Numbered from the stretch's first letter, positions 8,439 to 17,616 are shown. The stretch: 64,000 bases of DNA from Candidatus Saccharimonadota bacterium (GCA_905373795.1 CAJPUO010000002.1:227134-291133), one strand, 5' to 3'. The notes: generated by a model from the letters alone, not told the origin. A program made the numbers and translations.

Positions 8439-8447
8439 ATTATATCA
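8439..8447 (-). promoter_or_regulatory. Extended -10 promoter of the leader RNA
   Basis: Minus strand TGA-TATAAT (8447-8439), with no clear -35. The +1 is predicted at 8434-8431, the first bases of stem 1. Confidence 0.6.
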
Positions 8448-8934
8448 TATAGCCTCTAAACTCCACCAAAATATTCATCTTTGGTCAAACCGGGAGTCAA
8501 GGATAGAAAACTTACGAAGCAAAAATACCCTTTATTCTCCTCTATTAAAATAATTAATTTTAATTTGTTTTTTCTCTTCGTAGATTTTAGCTATAGTTTT
8601 GGTTTTTGCAGATTGTTTTCTTTTTTCAGAGTGTGCTCATTATTCATTAGGGCTTACTGAGATGAGTTTTAGTGAGTGCTTCAATCGGGAAACTATGGTG
8701 TAATTTACGCTGCTTTTATAAGTACCGTATATGCACAAAAAGCGTATCCTTTGAGCGAGCTAAAGACTTTTTGCATAGTCCTAGCAACCTTAAAAATAAT
8801 CCTATCCACCAAAAATATGTTTTTGGAAGTTTTTGGTGGATAAGAGGAATGTCGTGAATAGTGTTTTGCCCAGTTATCTGGGTTTGATCATGTGTAAAAA
8901 CGCCGCAAAAAGCAATACATTTTAAACCTGTATT
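8448..8934. other. Gene-free A/T-rich stretch with one perfect hairpin
   Basis: I see no convincing gene here. The only clear structure is a perfect 13-bp inverted repeat, TATCCACCAAAAA (8803-8815) with TTTTTGGTGGATA (8830-8842), around a 14-nt loop. It is not followed by a U-run. An open frame at 8672-8857 has no binding site and no recognisable protein features. The stretch marks the edge between the R-M island and housekeeping genes. Confidence 0.5.
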
Positions 8935-9105
8935 CTACTTATCATTATCTATCGTCGGTAAAATTACCGTGATTAGCTCGTCGGTTTCTTCTTGTTTTTT
9001 CTGTTCGTCCTGGTCGTTGATAATGCGCGCAGATTCCGCCGGTTTACGTCTGTTGGCGATTGCGAGCAGTGTGATTATCGCTAGCACAATTACTACTATT
9101 TCCAT
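8935..9105 (-). CDS. 56-residue single-pass membrane protein
   Basis: ATG 9105 encodes MEIVVIVLAIITLLAIANRR, one N-terminal hydrophobic helix followed by a short positive stop and a charged tail rich in Glu, Asp and Lys. An extended -10 box (TGA-TATAAT) lies 10 nt upstream of the ATG, the near-leaderless layout seen elsewhere in this window, which supports a real gene despite its size. Function unknown. A second 56-residue protein of the same plan may lie at 47285-47455. Confidence 0.6.
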   Translation of the reverse strand: MEIVVIVLAIITLLAIANRRKPAESARIINDQDEQKKQEETDELITVILPTIDNDK

Positions 9106-9286
9106 TTGTGATAGTATTATATCATTTTCATGATCGCGAAGTTATCGTAAATGAGCAGCGTTATTTGTACGCTCAATAATTCCGCCTAAGAGCAGTTTAA
9201 TTAGTTTTATGTCTGGAGATTTGCTAGAATAGAAGGTAGAGAATTTGAAAGAATTGCTCTATTACAATATCTGATTTAACTTTGCA

Positions 9287-9736
9287 ATGATTATAAAAAC
9301 TCCAGTTTCATCTAATCAAGACCTGATCCCGGATATTTTTCTAGCGGGCGGGGTGACGTATAGTCCGAATTGGCAAAAGGAAGCGCTTGAAATGTTGGCT
9401 GATACTGATTTGATTGTTGCTAATCCGCGCCGCGATGAGATAGTTTCCGCTGTTGGCGAGACGGCGCGCCAGCAAATTATTTGGGAATTTGAGAACCTGA
9501 AGTCTGCTAAAGTTGTATTGTTTTGGTTTCCTAACGCCGAGACAATTATTACTTTTTTGGAGCTTGGCAAAGAGCTGGCGCGTAAGTCTAATATAGTTGT
9601 CGGTGTAGATCCAGGCTATAATCGCCGTTTCGATATTGAAACGCAGGTTCATTTGGAATTACCTCGCGCTGTAATTTACACAACGCTAGATGAGACGGTT
9701 CGGGCAGCCGCAGAATTATGCGGAGAGGAGTTGTAA
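9287..9736 (+). CDS. Nucleoside 2-deoxyribosyltransferase-like protein
   Basis: A 149-residue Rossmann-like protein. The N-terminal IFLAGGVTYSPNWQKEA and the following TDLIVANPRRDE match the short Nuc_deoxyrib_tr2-type family, which cleaves or transfers the deoxyribose of nucleosides in salvage. The strand VLFWFPNAETI followed by an acidic helix (LELGKELA) carries the likely catalytic Glu. The end overlaps the most upstream possible start of the next gene, so the two are probably co-transcribed. Many members with this layout have only been annotated by fold, so the exact reaction is not certain. Confidence 0.72.
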   Translation: MIIKTPVSSNQDLIPDIFLAGGVTYSPNWQKEALEMLADTDLIVANPRRDEIVSAVGETARQQIIWEFENLKSAKVVLFWFPNAETIITFLELGKELARKSNIVVGVDPGYNRRFDIETQVHLELPRAVIYTTLDETVRAAAELCGEEL

Positions 9737-9738
9737 AT

Positions 9739-10434
9739 ATGCACGATCGCGTCACAGCTCAATTGACGAACCTCGCCCAAGGCAACGAATCCTACGCCGC
9801 CTTTAACCAGCGCATCGTCAATACCAAGATGCCGGTCATCGGCGTGCGCGTGCCGGATTTGCGGCGGTTGGCGCGGGAATTGGCGCCTGATATGAGCGCA
9901 GCGGATATTAGCAAATTACTAACAGCGCAGAATAAATCATTTGACTACGTGTTGCTATGCGGGCTGTTGATTACACACGCTCGGCTCGATGATCAAACGG
10001 CGATTGACCTAACCAAGCAATATCTGCCGCACGTTGATTCGTGGGCGCACATTGATATATTTGTCGAGAAAAAGCGGCGCTTTGCCGGCGAAATATGGTG
10101 GGATTTTGCGCTGGAATGCTTGCAGAATGAAGCCGAGTTCACGGTGCGTTATGGCATAATTTCTTTGATGACTAATTTCCTGGATGAAGCACATATTGAC
10201 CAGGTTTTCGCGGCACTGCGAAACGTTAAACACGACGGCTATTACGTCAAAATGGCGCTAGCTTGGCTGTATGCGACGGCGGCGGTACACTTCTTTGAGC
10301 TGACGCTGGCTGAATTAGAAAACGGACATATCGACGCTTGGACGCGCAACAAAGCCTACCAAAAAATGCGCGAATCGCGGCGATTCACGCCCGAAGAGCA
10401 GGAAATTATACTAAAATATAAACAAGTGATTTAA
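9739..10434 (+). CDS. DNA alkylation repair protein, AlkD-like
   Basis: A 231-residue all-helical HEAT-like repeat protein of the AlkD family, a monofunctional glycosylase that removes bulky or cationic alkylated bases. The N-terminal signature GVRVPDLRRLARELA, a central D-x-W segment (VDSWAHIDIFVEKKRR) and a C-terminal RESRRFTPEE helix fit the family. Start 9739 is chosen because it has a GGAGAGGAG binding site and begins just after the stop of the upstream gene; the reading from 9718 would lack one. A helicase-nuclease gene follows 2 bp after its stop, so a small repair operon is likely. Confidence 0.85.
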   Translation: MHDRVTAQLTNLAQGNESYAAFNQRIVNTKMPVIGVRVPDLRRLARELAPDMSAADISKLLTAQNKSFDYVLLCGLLITHARLDDQTAIDLTKQYLPHVDSWAHIDIFVEKKRRFAGEIWWDFALECLQNEAEFTVRYGIISLMTNFLDEAHIDQVFAALRNVKHDGYYVKMALAWLYATAAVHFFELTLAELENGHIDAWTRNKAYQKMRESRRFTPEEQEIILKYKQVI

Positions 10435-10436
10435 CA

Positions 10437-13160
10437 ATGGCTGGGGCAGCAGTTGCGCTCTTATTCCTGGCTGCCATCGTTATTATAATTAAATTTTTCC
10501 AAACTCAGAAATCGCGGGAAGTTGAAAAATATCAAGATCCGGCGTTTCTTAAAAACCTGCGTAAGATCGATGATTTTTTAGAACAGATTGCGCATTTTAA
10601 TGATTACATAACGTGGAAAAAACGCGATGAAATTCTGAAAAAATACCAGGAGACCAGCGATTTTTTCCGGGGCAAGTCCAAATTTTATAAAAAACAGCCG
10701 CGCGTTCGTCGTTTTAACGATACGTATGGAAACTTCGCTGAGTTTATTAAAAACTATAACCGGGAATACGTCGCTGCGCAAAAACAATTAAACCGCGATT
10801 TCTTTGATAATATCGAGGGCAAATCGCTGGATGATCAGCAGCGCCAGGCAATCATCACCGATGAATATTCTAATTTAATTATCGCTGGAGCTGGCTCTGG
10901 AAAGACGTTGACGATTTTAGGGAAAGTAAAATATCTGGTCGAGAAAAGAAATATCGACCCGTCAAAAATCCTGTTGCTGTCGTTTACTCGCAAGACTGTC
11001 GAGGAGTTAAACCAGCGGCTGCGTAATTTGGGTCTGAAAACCAAGGCGACGACTTTTCATAAACTGGGCTATGACTATATCAAGCATTTTCAGAAGAATC
11101 CGCCGGCCGTTGCTAACGAGAATTTGCTGTACCAAACTATCAAGCAATTTTTGAAAAATGATATTTTACATCATGATTCTGCGCTTAAATCATTCGTACA
11201 GTTTATGGCTTGCTACTTGAATATTCCCGAGGAAAATGACGCGTTTGATTCGCTTGGCGAGAAGCTTGATATTAAAAACGGCATAGATTTTGAAACGTTA
11301 AAGTCGAAATATTACGCCAATACTTCCGGCAGCCGGCGGATTAGTAAAAACAAACTTGATACATTTTCTGGAGAGCGCGTTAAAAGTGTCGAGGAGCTGA
11401 TGATCGCTAATTTCTTATTCTTAAACGGCGTGAATTATGAATATGAAAAACCGTATCCGCACGGCGATCATATGTACCGGCCGGATTTTTATTTGACGGA
11501 TTATGATATTTGGCTGGAGCATTTCGGCGTCGATAAACAGGGGCGCGTCAGGTGGTTGACGGAATTTCAGGAAAAGCAATATTTGGATGACATGCGCAAA
11601 AAACGCGCCAAACACAAACTATATAGAACCAAGCTTTTGGAAACTTATTCGTGGTACAATCGTCATAATATTTTGCTGGATAAACTGCGGGAAATGCTGG
11701 AAAAATCGGGCGTTACCTTTAAGCCGCTGAGCGAGCAGGAGATTTATCATAAAATTATCAAGCAGGATTCGTCGTTCGGCGCGGAGATTATTAGCTTAAT
11801 TACTAGTTTTATCAATTTAAGCAAATCGCGGGGACTAGCCGCCAATGGTTTGCGAAAATTTATGAGAGACAGCGAAACCGACGACCAATTTATGAACGTT
11901 CGCCGGCAGCTGTTTTTAGATTTCGCGCTGCCGATTATCGAGAAGTATAACGCTGTTTTATCAGCGCGCGGCGAGATTGATTTTAACGACATGATTAATC
12001 AAGCTGCTAATTTGGTGCAGCAAAAGGGCGCCGCCAAAGCGTATGACTATATCATCATTGATGAATATCAGGATATTTCGGCGGCTAGGTTTAAGTTGAT
12101 TACGGAAATTCGCCAGCGTTCGGGTGCGCGGTTGGTTTGCGTCGGTGATGACTGGCAGTCAATTTATCGGTTTACGGGCAGCGATATTTCGCTATTCAGT
12201 GATTTTGGCAAGTTTGTTGGCGAGCATGAAAAATTATTTATTGAAAGGACGTATCGCAACTCGCAGCAGCTGATCGATATCTCCGCCAAATTCATCCAGC
12301 AAAATCCGCAGCAGCTGGCTAAGAATCCTAAATCTTCCAAGCAGCTGGATTGCCCGGTGGAGTTTGTAGTGTATGGTCAGAATAATGCCTTTGCGGTGCT
12401 GGTCGATCAGATTCGCCAAATTGTTGCCGAATACGGCGTAGATCAGCATATTTTACTGTTGGGGCGGCATAGCTTTGACCTGGATTATGTGATTTGCCAG
12501 AGGGATAACAAGGGAAAAGTTGTTAAAAGCCAGTTGAGGGAGGAAGTTAAAAAATACAATGAAGCTACTGGCGCGCTGATACTTACTGGCTTTGAAAATG
12601 TTGACATCAAATTTATCACCGTACATAAGTCCAAGGGTCTGGAGGCGGATAATGTGATCGTCCTAAATTTGAAAAACGATTTGTATGGTTTTCCTAATAA
12701 ATTAACCGGCGACCCGATTATATCGCTGCTGCTGAGCGCGCCGGAGGCTTGCCGTTTCGCTGAGGAAAGACGTTTGTTTTATGTGGCGCTTACTAGGACG
12801 AAGAATAAGGTCTACCTATTAACACCGGAAAATGAATCGCTGTTTACTAAGGAGATTAAACGATATTCCAATTATCTAATCCAAGGACGTTACGGCGAAT
12901 CGGAATTGGTTAGCTGTCCGTGGTGTAAAACTGGCAGGCTGATTATCCGCCAGAATAGCCAAACTGGCAAGAGTTTCGTTGGTTGCTCGCATTATCCGCA
13001 TTGCAGCCAGTCGTATAATAATGTCGAAATTTTAAGTAAGCCAATATTATGTTCGTCATGCCGAAGCGGCTTTCTAGTGCGCCGCCGCGGTAAGTATGGC
13101 GAATTCTTAGGCTGCACTAATTATCCGGAATGCAAGCAGACGCTGCAGTTGAGCAATTAG
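10437..13160 (+). CDS. Membrane-anchored UvrD/HelD-like helicase with nuclease insert and two zinc fingers
   Basis: A 907-residue SF1A helicase. An N-terminal hydrophobic helix (residues 3-20) would anchor it. Walker A AGAGSGKT is near 149-156, motif II DEYQD near 541, motif III GDDWQSIYRF shortly after, and motif VI VALTRTK towards the end of the helicase core. Between the helicase halves, around 320-400, sits a PD-(D/E)xK-like nuclease module (PDFYLTDYDIWLEHFG, with an upstream Glu and a downstream basic helix). The C-terminus has two topoisomerase-type C4 zinc fingers (CPWC near 827, CSSC near 872, each ending CxxYPxC). It is the third gene after the AlkD gene. A DNA repair or foreign-DNA processing role is inference. 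Confidence 0.85.
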   Translation: MAGAAVALLFLAAIVIIIKFFQTQKSREVEKYQDPAFLKNLRKIDDFLEQIAHFNDYITWKKRDEILKKYQETSDFFRGKSKFYKKQPRVRRFNDTYGNFAEFIKNYNREYVAAQKQLNRDFFDNIEGKSLDDQQRQAIITDEYSNLIIAGAGSGKTLTILGKVKYLVEKRNIDPSKILLLSFTRKTVEELNQRLRNLGLKTKATTFHKLGYDYIKHFQKNPPAVANENLLYQTIKQFLKNDILHHDSALKSFVQFMACYLNIPEENDAFDSLGEKLDIKNGIDFETLKSKYYANTSGSRRISKNKLDTFSGERVKSVEELMIANFLFLNGVNYEYEKPYPHGDHMYRPDFYLTDYDIWLEHFGVDKQGRVRWLTEFQEKQYLDDMRKKRAKHKLYRTKLLETYSWYNRHNILLDKLREMLEKSGVTFKPLSEQEIYHKIIKQDSSFGAEIISLITSFINLSKSRGLAANGLRKFMRDSETDDQFMNVRRQLFLDFALPIIEKYNAVLSARGEIDFNDMINQAANLVQQKGAAKAYDYIIIDEYQDISAARFKLITEIRQRSGARLVCVGDDWQSIYRFTGSDISLFSDFGKFVGEHEKLFIERTYRNSQQLIDISAKFIQQNPQQLAKNPKSSKQLDCPVEFVVYGQNNAFAVLVDQIRQIVAEYGVDQHILLLGRHSFDLDYVICQRDNKGKVVKSQLREEVKKYNEATGALILTGFENVDIKFITVHKSKGLEADNVIVLNLKNDLYGFPNKLTGDPIISLLLSAPEACRFAEERRLFYVALTRTKNKVYLLTPENESLFTKEIKRYSNYLIQGRYGESELVSCPWCKTGRLIIRQNSQTGKSFVGCSHYPHCSQSYNNVEILSKPILCSSCRSGFLVRRRGKYGEFLGCTNYPECKQTLQLSN

Positions 13161-13242
13161 CAATTTTTAAGAATGTATCTCGGGGTAAATTTGGCTGTCA
13201 AATAAGCATAAGGTATAATAATTACAAATAGACGGAGGAATT

Positions 13243-13914
13243 ATGGACAGACCAAATATTGCGGCTAAAGATATAGAGTTGGCGCTGAAGTTTCGGCGGG
13301 CGATAAAAAGTTTCGACCCGAAAAAGAAAATTAGCGATGAAGATATTGAGCTAATTTTAGAAGCGATTCGCCTGGCGCCGACATCGTATGGGTTTGAGCC
13401 GTTTAATGTTATCGTGGCGCAAGACGCCGATCTTCGTAAAAGGATTGAAAAAGCTGCCGGCGTTAACGCTGCGAGGTTTACCGCTAGCCATCTGTTGATT
13501 TTTACTGCCAAAACCGGACAGGAATTGACGCGAAAGGACGGGCATATTGACCATATGCTGCGCGATGTGGCGCAGATGAACGCAATTGTTAGGACTGGCT
13601 ATAAAACGTTTTGGAAAAAATGGGCGAAGACTGATTTTAAGATTCTGGGCGACGATGACAAGCTTCATCAATGGGCGGCGCGCCAGGCGTATATTGCGCT
13701 GGGATTTGCTATGATGGTGGCAGCGGAGCGGGGAATTGATTCCTGTGCTATGGAAGGATTTTCGATTGATAAACTTGCAGAAATCCTGGAAGATGTTAAG
13801 TTGATTGACTGCGAGAAAGAATTGCCAGTGGTGATGCTGGCGCTGGGTTACGGCAATAAGAAACCGCATTCGCAAACGCGGCGAATGATGGATGAAATTG
13901 CGCGTTGGTACTAA
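13243..13914 (+). CDS. Nitroreductase family oxidoreductase
   Basis: A 223-residue FMN-dependent nitroreductase fold protein, probably reducing quinones or nitro compounds with NAD(P)H. The N-terminal RRAIKSFDPKKKISDEDIE and the following RLAPTSYGFEPFNVIV give the FMN phosphate-binding signature. The central ARQAYIALGFAMMVAAERGIDSCAMEGF helix and the C-terminal ALGYGNKKP are also typical; only short parts are quoted here. A good GGAGGA site lies 6 nt before ATG, with TATAAT upstream at about 13214, so this gene has an ordinary leader. It overlaps the convergent gene by 4 bp. Confidence 0.85.
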   Translation: MDRPNIAAKDIELALKFRRAIKSFDPKKKISDEDIELILEAIRLAPTSYGFEPFNVIVAQDADLRKRIEKAAGVNAARFTASHLLIFTAKTGQELTRKDGHIDHMLRDVAQMNAIVRTGYKTFWKKWAKTDFKILGDDDKLHQWAARQAYIALGFAMMVAAERGIDSCAMEGFSIDKLAEILEDVKLIDCEKELPVVMLALGYGNKKPHSQTRRMMDEIARWY

Positions 13915-14534
13915 GATTCTGCTTCGTCGGTGCGGGAATCCAAAAATTTAGCTAACTCAAGATTAAGCTCTTCTTTGTCTTCTTTGTCTTTCCCGATGTG
14001 TTCAGTAATTTCAGTAATTGCTACACGTTTGCCACTATCGAAAAAACGCATCCATTGGACGCCTTTTTCGTTAATAAAACCGCCGTAAAGACAATTGTGT
14101 CCAAAAACAAGATCTTCAGCGGTTAGGCCGCTAGACTCTTCTCTCGTATATTTCGTATCGGGCGATAGCTTGAATAATAACAGCATGCCAGAACTCGTAT
14201 CACACTCGGCTTCAACTGCAACGGCTGATGTCGATACCTCTACGCCTTGAATATTGTCATCACTATATTCGCATGTTTCGTGGGGCGAAAACAACAGAGT
14301 GCGTATATTGAAAGTCTTCTTGCCAGATCTAGGGATGTAAATGTCACGGCTTATTCTTATTCCTTTTTTATCCAAAGCCTCTATGGCAGAGTAAAAACTA
14401 GACTCGTCGTTAATTGACAGAACTTTCTCTTCGTCTGGCTTTTGTAAAGCAGTAAGAGCTTCTGAAGCGGACGACAATTCCCCCATTATGTAAGAGATAT
14501 CATGTTTCCGAAAAATTTGTTGCTCTCCGTTCAT
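13911..14534 (-). CDS. Hypothetical acidic protein, leaderless
   Basis: A 207-residue soluble acidic protein I cannot assign. The start MNGEQQIFRKHD at 14534 is chosen over 14561 because a strong promoter sits in front of it on the minus strand: TTGACA (14571-14566), 18-bp spacer, TATAAT (14547-14542), 7 nt, ATG. The longer reading would start inside the spacer. The second half has beta-rich stretches (SGMLLLFKLSPD, GVQWMRFFDSGKR) and a Glu/Lys-rich C-terminus. It overlaps nitroreductase tail-to-tail by 4 bp. Confidence 0.75.
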   Translation of the reverse strand: MNGEQQIFRKHDISYIMGELSSASEALTALQKPDEEKVLSINDESSFYSAIEALDKKGIRISRDIYIPRSGKKTFNIRTLLFSPHETCEYSDDNIQGVEVSTSAVAVEAECDTSSGMLLLFKLSPDTKYTREESSGLTAEDLVFGHNCLYGGFINEKGVQWMRFFDSGKRVAITEITEHIGKDKEDKEELNLELAKFLDSRTDEAES

Positions 14535-14693
14535 ACCTGGTATTATATTGGTACATTGCAAGGCGTGTCAAGTAGTCAATGTACTATAGGTTTTCTAATA
14601 GAGTTAGTTTGAGTTGTGCTAAATGTCTAGTATTTTCCGTATATGCATGCTATAATTAGTTAAGAATTTTTATAAAACTTAACGAGTAAAGAG

Positions 14694-14912
14694 ATGGCAA
14701 AGAAGAATACGAAACGAAAGTTGATTGGTTTGGTGAGCAATTCAAGCAAACACCGGACTTACTATACTACTATCAATACGCAGAATCGTACTAATAAAGG
14801 GCAGGGTAATTTGACGCTGCGCAAATACGACCCGATTAAGAGAAAACACGTGACTTACGTTCAGACGAAGAAAAACCTTGGCCGTAACGAAGTCAAAGCC
14901 CGCAAAGGCTAA
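14694..14912 (+). CDS. rpmG: 50S ribosomal protein bL33
   Basis: A 72-residue basic protein with the bL33 core (YYTTINTQNRT, LTLRKYDPIKRKHVTYV). It lacks the CxxC zinc ribbon of the zinc-binding paralogues, so it is the C-minus type. It is longer than the usual 50-55 residues, with an N-terminal extension MAKKNTKRKLIGLVSNSS and a short C-terminal RNEVKARKG. The -10 box TATAAT at about 14651 gives an ordinary leader of about 40 nt. A strong terminator follows the stop, so it is monocistronic. Confidence 0.88.
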   Translation: MAKKNTKRKLIGLVSNSSKHRTYYTTINTQNRTNKGQGNLTLRKYDPIKRKHVTYVQTKKNLGRNEVKARKG

Positions 14913-14937
14913 CAGCTGCCGCTTATTTACGGAAATA

Positions 14938-14974
14938 AGCTCCTTGCCGAATGTTTTATGGCAAGGAGCTTTTC
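14938..14974 (+). terminator. Intrinsic terminator after rpmG
   Basis: AGCTCCTTGCC (14938-14948) pairs with GGCAAGGAGCT (14960-14970), then TTTTC. Confidence 0.85.
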
Positions 14975-15059
14975 TATGTAGAATAAATTTCTGGTATTTG
15001 AAAAACAAACAACCCAGTAGCAGTTTAGGCAACAAGTAGGTGGATTGCGAATTATTAGT

Positions 15060-16274
15060 TTAAGCTTGTATCTGCTGCGATAATCGCCAGCGAACATCGC
15101 GAATAGCGTTCATGTAGTATAAAAAGGCGTCGTACGGCGAATCGTACGGACTAAAATATGCATGAACGTCGCCATCGGTGAACCATTTGGTGCACATATA
15201 ATATAGATGGTCTGACGTCTGCAGTCTTCTCCAGTCGCTAATTAGCGATTCGTCGCCGCTGGATAGTATGCTGCTTTCTAAGTCATACAAATACCGCAAG
15301 GCTTCGGATTGTAAATCATTGCCATTCCAAGCTGTCAAATCGCGCTCGCTGTCAGCCCAAGTGACTGGCGACGGCATGCTGATTTCGCCGACTGGACGCT
15401 GTGCAGATAACGCCTCGCTAACGGTATAAAATGTATTGTCAGGATTATTCAGCCAACAGCCGACGAAGCTCTCAAAGAAGTCAAAAATACCTGTCTCCGA
15501 CCACTGATGTTCGCCAAATGTTTCATAATCCATGAATAGGTTAAGCAGCGGTGCGTGCTGCAGCGAATCCATCGCCCAAGCATTAAACTTTTCTGCTGTC
15601 AGCGGCCAGCCGTTCCAATTTCGATTGCTAAAGCGGAACGCCAAGTCGTCGCTTAAGCGATAATTTTTCAGCAGCAAACCAATCTTTTCCGTGCCGCTCG
15701 GGCGGTATACATAATTCGGGCTGCGCCAATCCAGAATTGGATCCCAGCCTTCCGCCAATACGCCGCTGAAATTGTGATTCTCTGCCCATTTGGCTAGCTG
15801 ATCATTGTACGCTAACTCCGTATTTGCTAAAACGCGCGTTTCCACGCCAAAAATTCGGCGGATAGCCTGGCGGTGTAATTCAATCTGAGTCTCAAACTCC
15901 TGCAAAGAATAAAAGAACGCCAAACTGTGATGGTACGGACTTGACAATATCTCCACGCGGCCCGTAGCAACTAGCCGCTTGAAGCTTTCTAAAACTTCAG
16001 GATTGAACTGCTGTGCTTGCTCCAGAAACGTGCCGCTCATACTGAGAGATAACTTAAAATCGGGGTATTTGCGCAGCATTTTTTGCAGCAGCGCATTCAT
16101 CGGCAGGTATGATTTGCGGGCAATTTTATGGAAAATTTGCTGGTTGTTCTGGGCTGGATTGTGGCCGTCTGAAAAATAGTCGTGCCGCTGCGCCGTGTCG
16201 AAAACACTGTATTGCCGTAGCCGCCATGGCTGATGGACGTGAAGGTAAAGCGTTATGCCGCGCCTGTCGTTCAT
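15060..16274 (-). CDS. GH57 alpha-amylase / glucan hydrolase
   Basis: A 404-residue GH57 enzyme. The N-terminal LYLHVHQPWRLRQY is the family signature. The likely nucleophile Glu is in LANTELAYND and the acid/base Asp in FMDYETFGEHQW. It acts on alpha-1,4-glucans, presumably cytoplasmic glycogen-like polymer, as no signal peptide is present. It overlaps the upstream GT4 gene by 4 bp, so the two are co-translated. GH57 next to a GT4 glycogen synthase-like enzyme is a known pairing and suggests joint turnover of a storage glucan with the branching enzyme at 51331-53298. Confidence 0.88.
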   Translation of the reverse strand: MNDRRGITLYLHVHQPWRLRQYSVFDTAQRHDYFSDGHNPAQNNQQIFHKIARKSYLPMNALLQKMLRKYPDFKLSLSMSGTFLEQAQQFNPEVLESFKRLVATGRVEILSSPYHHSLAFFYSLQEFETQIELHRQAIRRIFGVETRVLANTELAYNDQLAKWAENHNFSGVLAEGWDPILDWRSPNYVYRPSGTEKIGLLLKNYRLSDDLAFRFSNRNWNGWPLTAEKFNAWAMDSLQHAPLLNLFMDYETFGEHQWSETGIFDFFESFVGCWLNNPDNTFYTVSEALSAQRPVGEISMPSPVTWADSERDLTAWNGNDLQSEALRYLYDLESSILSSGDESLISDWRRLQTSDHLYYMCTKWFTDGDVHAYFSPYDSPYDAFLYYMNAIRDVRWRLSQQIQA

Positions 16275-17488
16275 GAAATTACTCCTTTGGATAATGAAAT
16301 TTTATACAACTTTAAACACTGGCGCGCTGCATCTTGCCAGGAAATCTTCGCGTATTCATCTTTCACATTTTTCTTCAGCGTCTCTCGTAATGCTGCAGAT
16401 TGGGCGATATTAACAATCTCATCAGCCAGGCGGTTAACGTCCCAATAATCAAACCGCATAATATTATTTAATACTTCGCCAACTCCGGATTGGCGGCTAA
16501 TTAATAGCGCAGTGTCATGATGAGCCGCCTCCAATGCGGTTAGACCAAACGGCTCAGACACCGAACTCATCACGAACACGTCGATCAGATGATATATATC
16601 GCGCCATTGCTTGCCGCGGACGAATCCGGTAAAAATCACTTTATCGCTAATCCCCAGGCTGGCTGCTAGCGTAATAAGCTCGTCTCGCTGTTCGCCGCTG
16701 CCTGATAAGACGAAAGCAATTTTATCGTACTTGCTCAATGCTGCCGAAGCGGCGCGCACGAAGTAGGTTAGTCCTTTCTGTACTGTCAGCCGCGTCAATG
16801 TGCCGACAATCGTGTAACCGTCACTTTTCAAGTCTTCAAGGTATTTGTAGGTGTCGATATCGTACTCGTGCGGCGGCAGGCTAGCTAGGTCAATGGCGTT
16901 ATAAATCACCTCAATTTTCTCTGGCGGGATGTGGTAATTTTTGACAATTATGTCTTTGGTGATTTGGCTAACAGCGATGATTCGGTCGGCCATCATCAAA
17001 CCGTGCTGCTCAATCTCGTGTACCAGCGGATTACCAAGCTGCTCGCCCGAGCGGTCAAATTCTGTCGCGTGTACGTGCACAATCAGCGGCGCATTGCTGT
17101 TTTCCTTAGCGATAATACCAGCCTCCATCGTCAGCCAGTCATGAGCGTGAATGGCGTCCGGCGGATGCTTGCGGACAAATTGCCGGACGAACTTACCGTA
17201 ACGGCGCTGCACTGCCCGCATTGGTGATAAGCCGTGCTCGTCTTTAGCGTTTTCCCGGTCTTCCGGCGTGCCGTGATCATATGCGCCCAAATTGTAATAA
17301 TTTGGCGGCAGCGGCGTCGCCGAATACACATTCATATAATCGATACCTGGATGCTTGGCAGAATAAGGAACGACAAAATCAATATCAACGCCCTGGGAAG
17401 CGAGCGCTTTTGACATTTGGTAACAGGCCACACCAAGACCGCCGCTATTATGCGGAGGCAACTCCCACCCAAGCATCAAAATCTTCAT
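16271..17488 (-). CDS. GT4 glycosyltransferase, glycogen synthase-like
   Basis: A 405-residue GT-B retaining glycosyltransferase. The N-terminal MKILMLGWELPPHNSGGLG is the Gly-rich acceptor-side loop of the glycogen/starch synthase-like GT4 group. An HAHDW motif lies in the N-terminal domain. The C-terminal E-x7-E signature reads SEPFGLTALEAAHH. It probably uses a nucleotide-sugar to extend an alpha-glucan, though other GT4 roles (sucrose or lipid glycosylation) are possible. It is the first gene of a two-gene operon with GH57 (ATGA-type overlap). Confidence 0.85.
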   Translation of the reverse strand: MKILMLGWELPPHNSGGLGVACYQMSKALASQGVDIDFVVPYSAKHPGIDYMNVYSATPLPPNYYNLGAYDHGTPEDRENAKDEHGLSPMRAVQRRYGKFVRQFVRKHPPDAIHAHDWLTMEAGIIAKENSNAPLIVHVHATEFDRSGEQLGNPLVHEIEQHGLMMADRIIAVSQITKDIIVKNYHIPPEKIEVIYNAIDLASLPPHEYDIDTYKYLEDLKSDGYTIVGTLTRLTVQKGLTYFVRAASAALSKYDKIAFVLSGSGEQRDELITLAASLGISDKVIFTGFVRGKQWRDIYHLIDVFVMSSVSEPFGLTALEAAHHDTALLISRQSGVGEVLNNIMRFDYWDVNRLADEIVNIAQSAALRETLKKNVKDEYAKISWQDAARQCLKLYKISLSKGVIS

Positions 17489-17616
17489 CTCTATCCTATT
17501 GTAGGACTGTGCTTATGTTTTTTCAAGGGGTTTTGGTATTTTTTTCACAAGTTTTTATTTTCACGGATCGCAGACTTTTTAATGATGTGAATTTTACTGA
17601 AATTTGTAGTTTGCGA

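Noticed and set aside
8672..8857. 61-codon plus frame in the 8.4-8.9 kb gap
   Set aside because: No binding site, no promoter at the right distance, odd composition, and it runs through the 8803-8842 hairpin.
13357..13875. 172-codon frame opposite the nitroreductase gene
   Set aside because: Antisense shadow of a clearly conserved gene, with no binding site or promoter.
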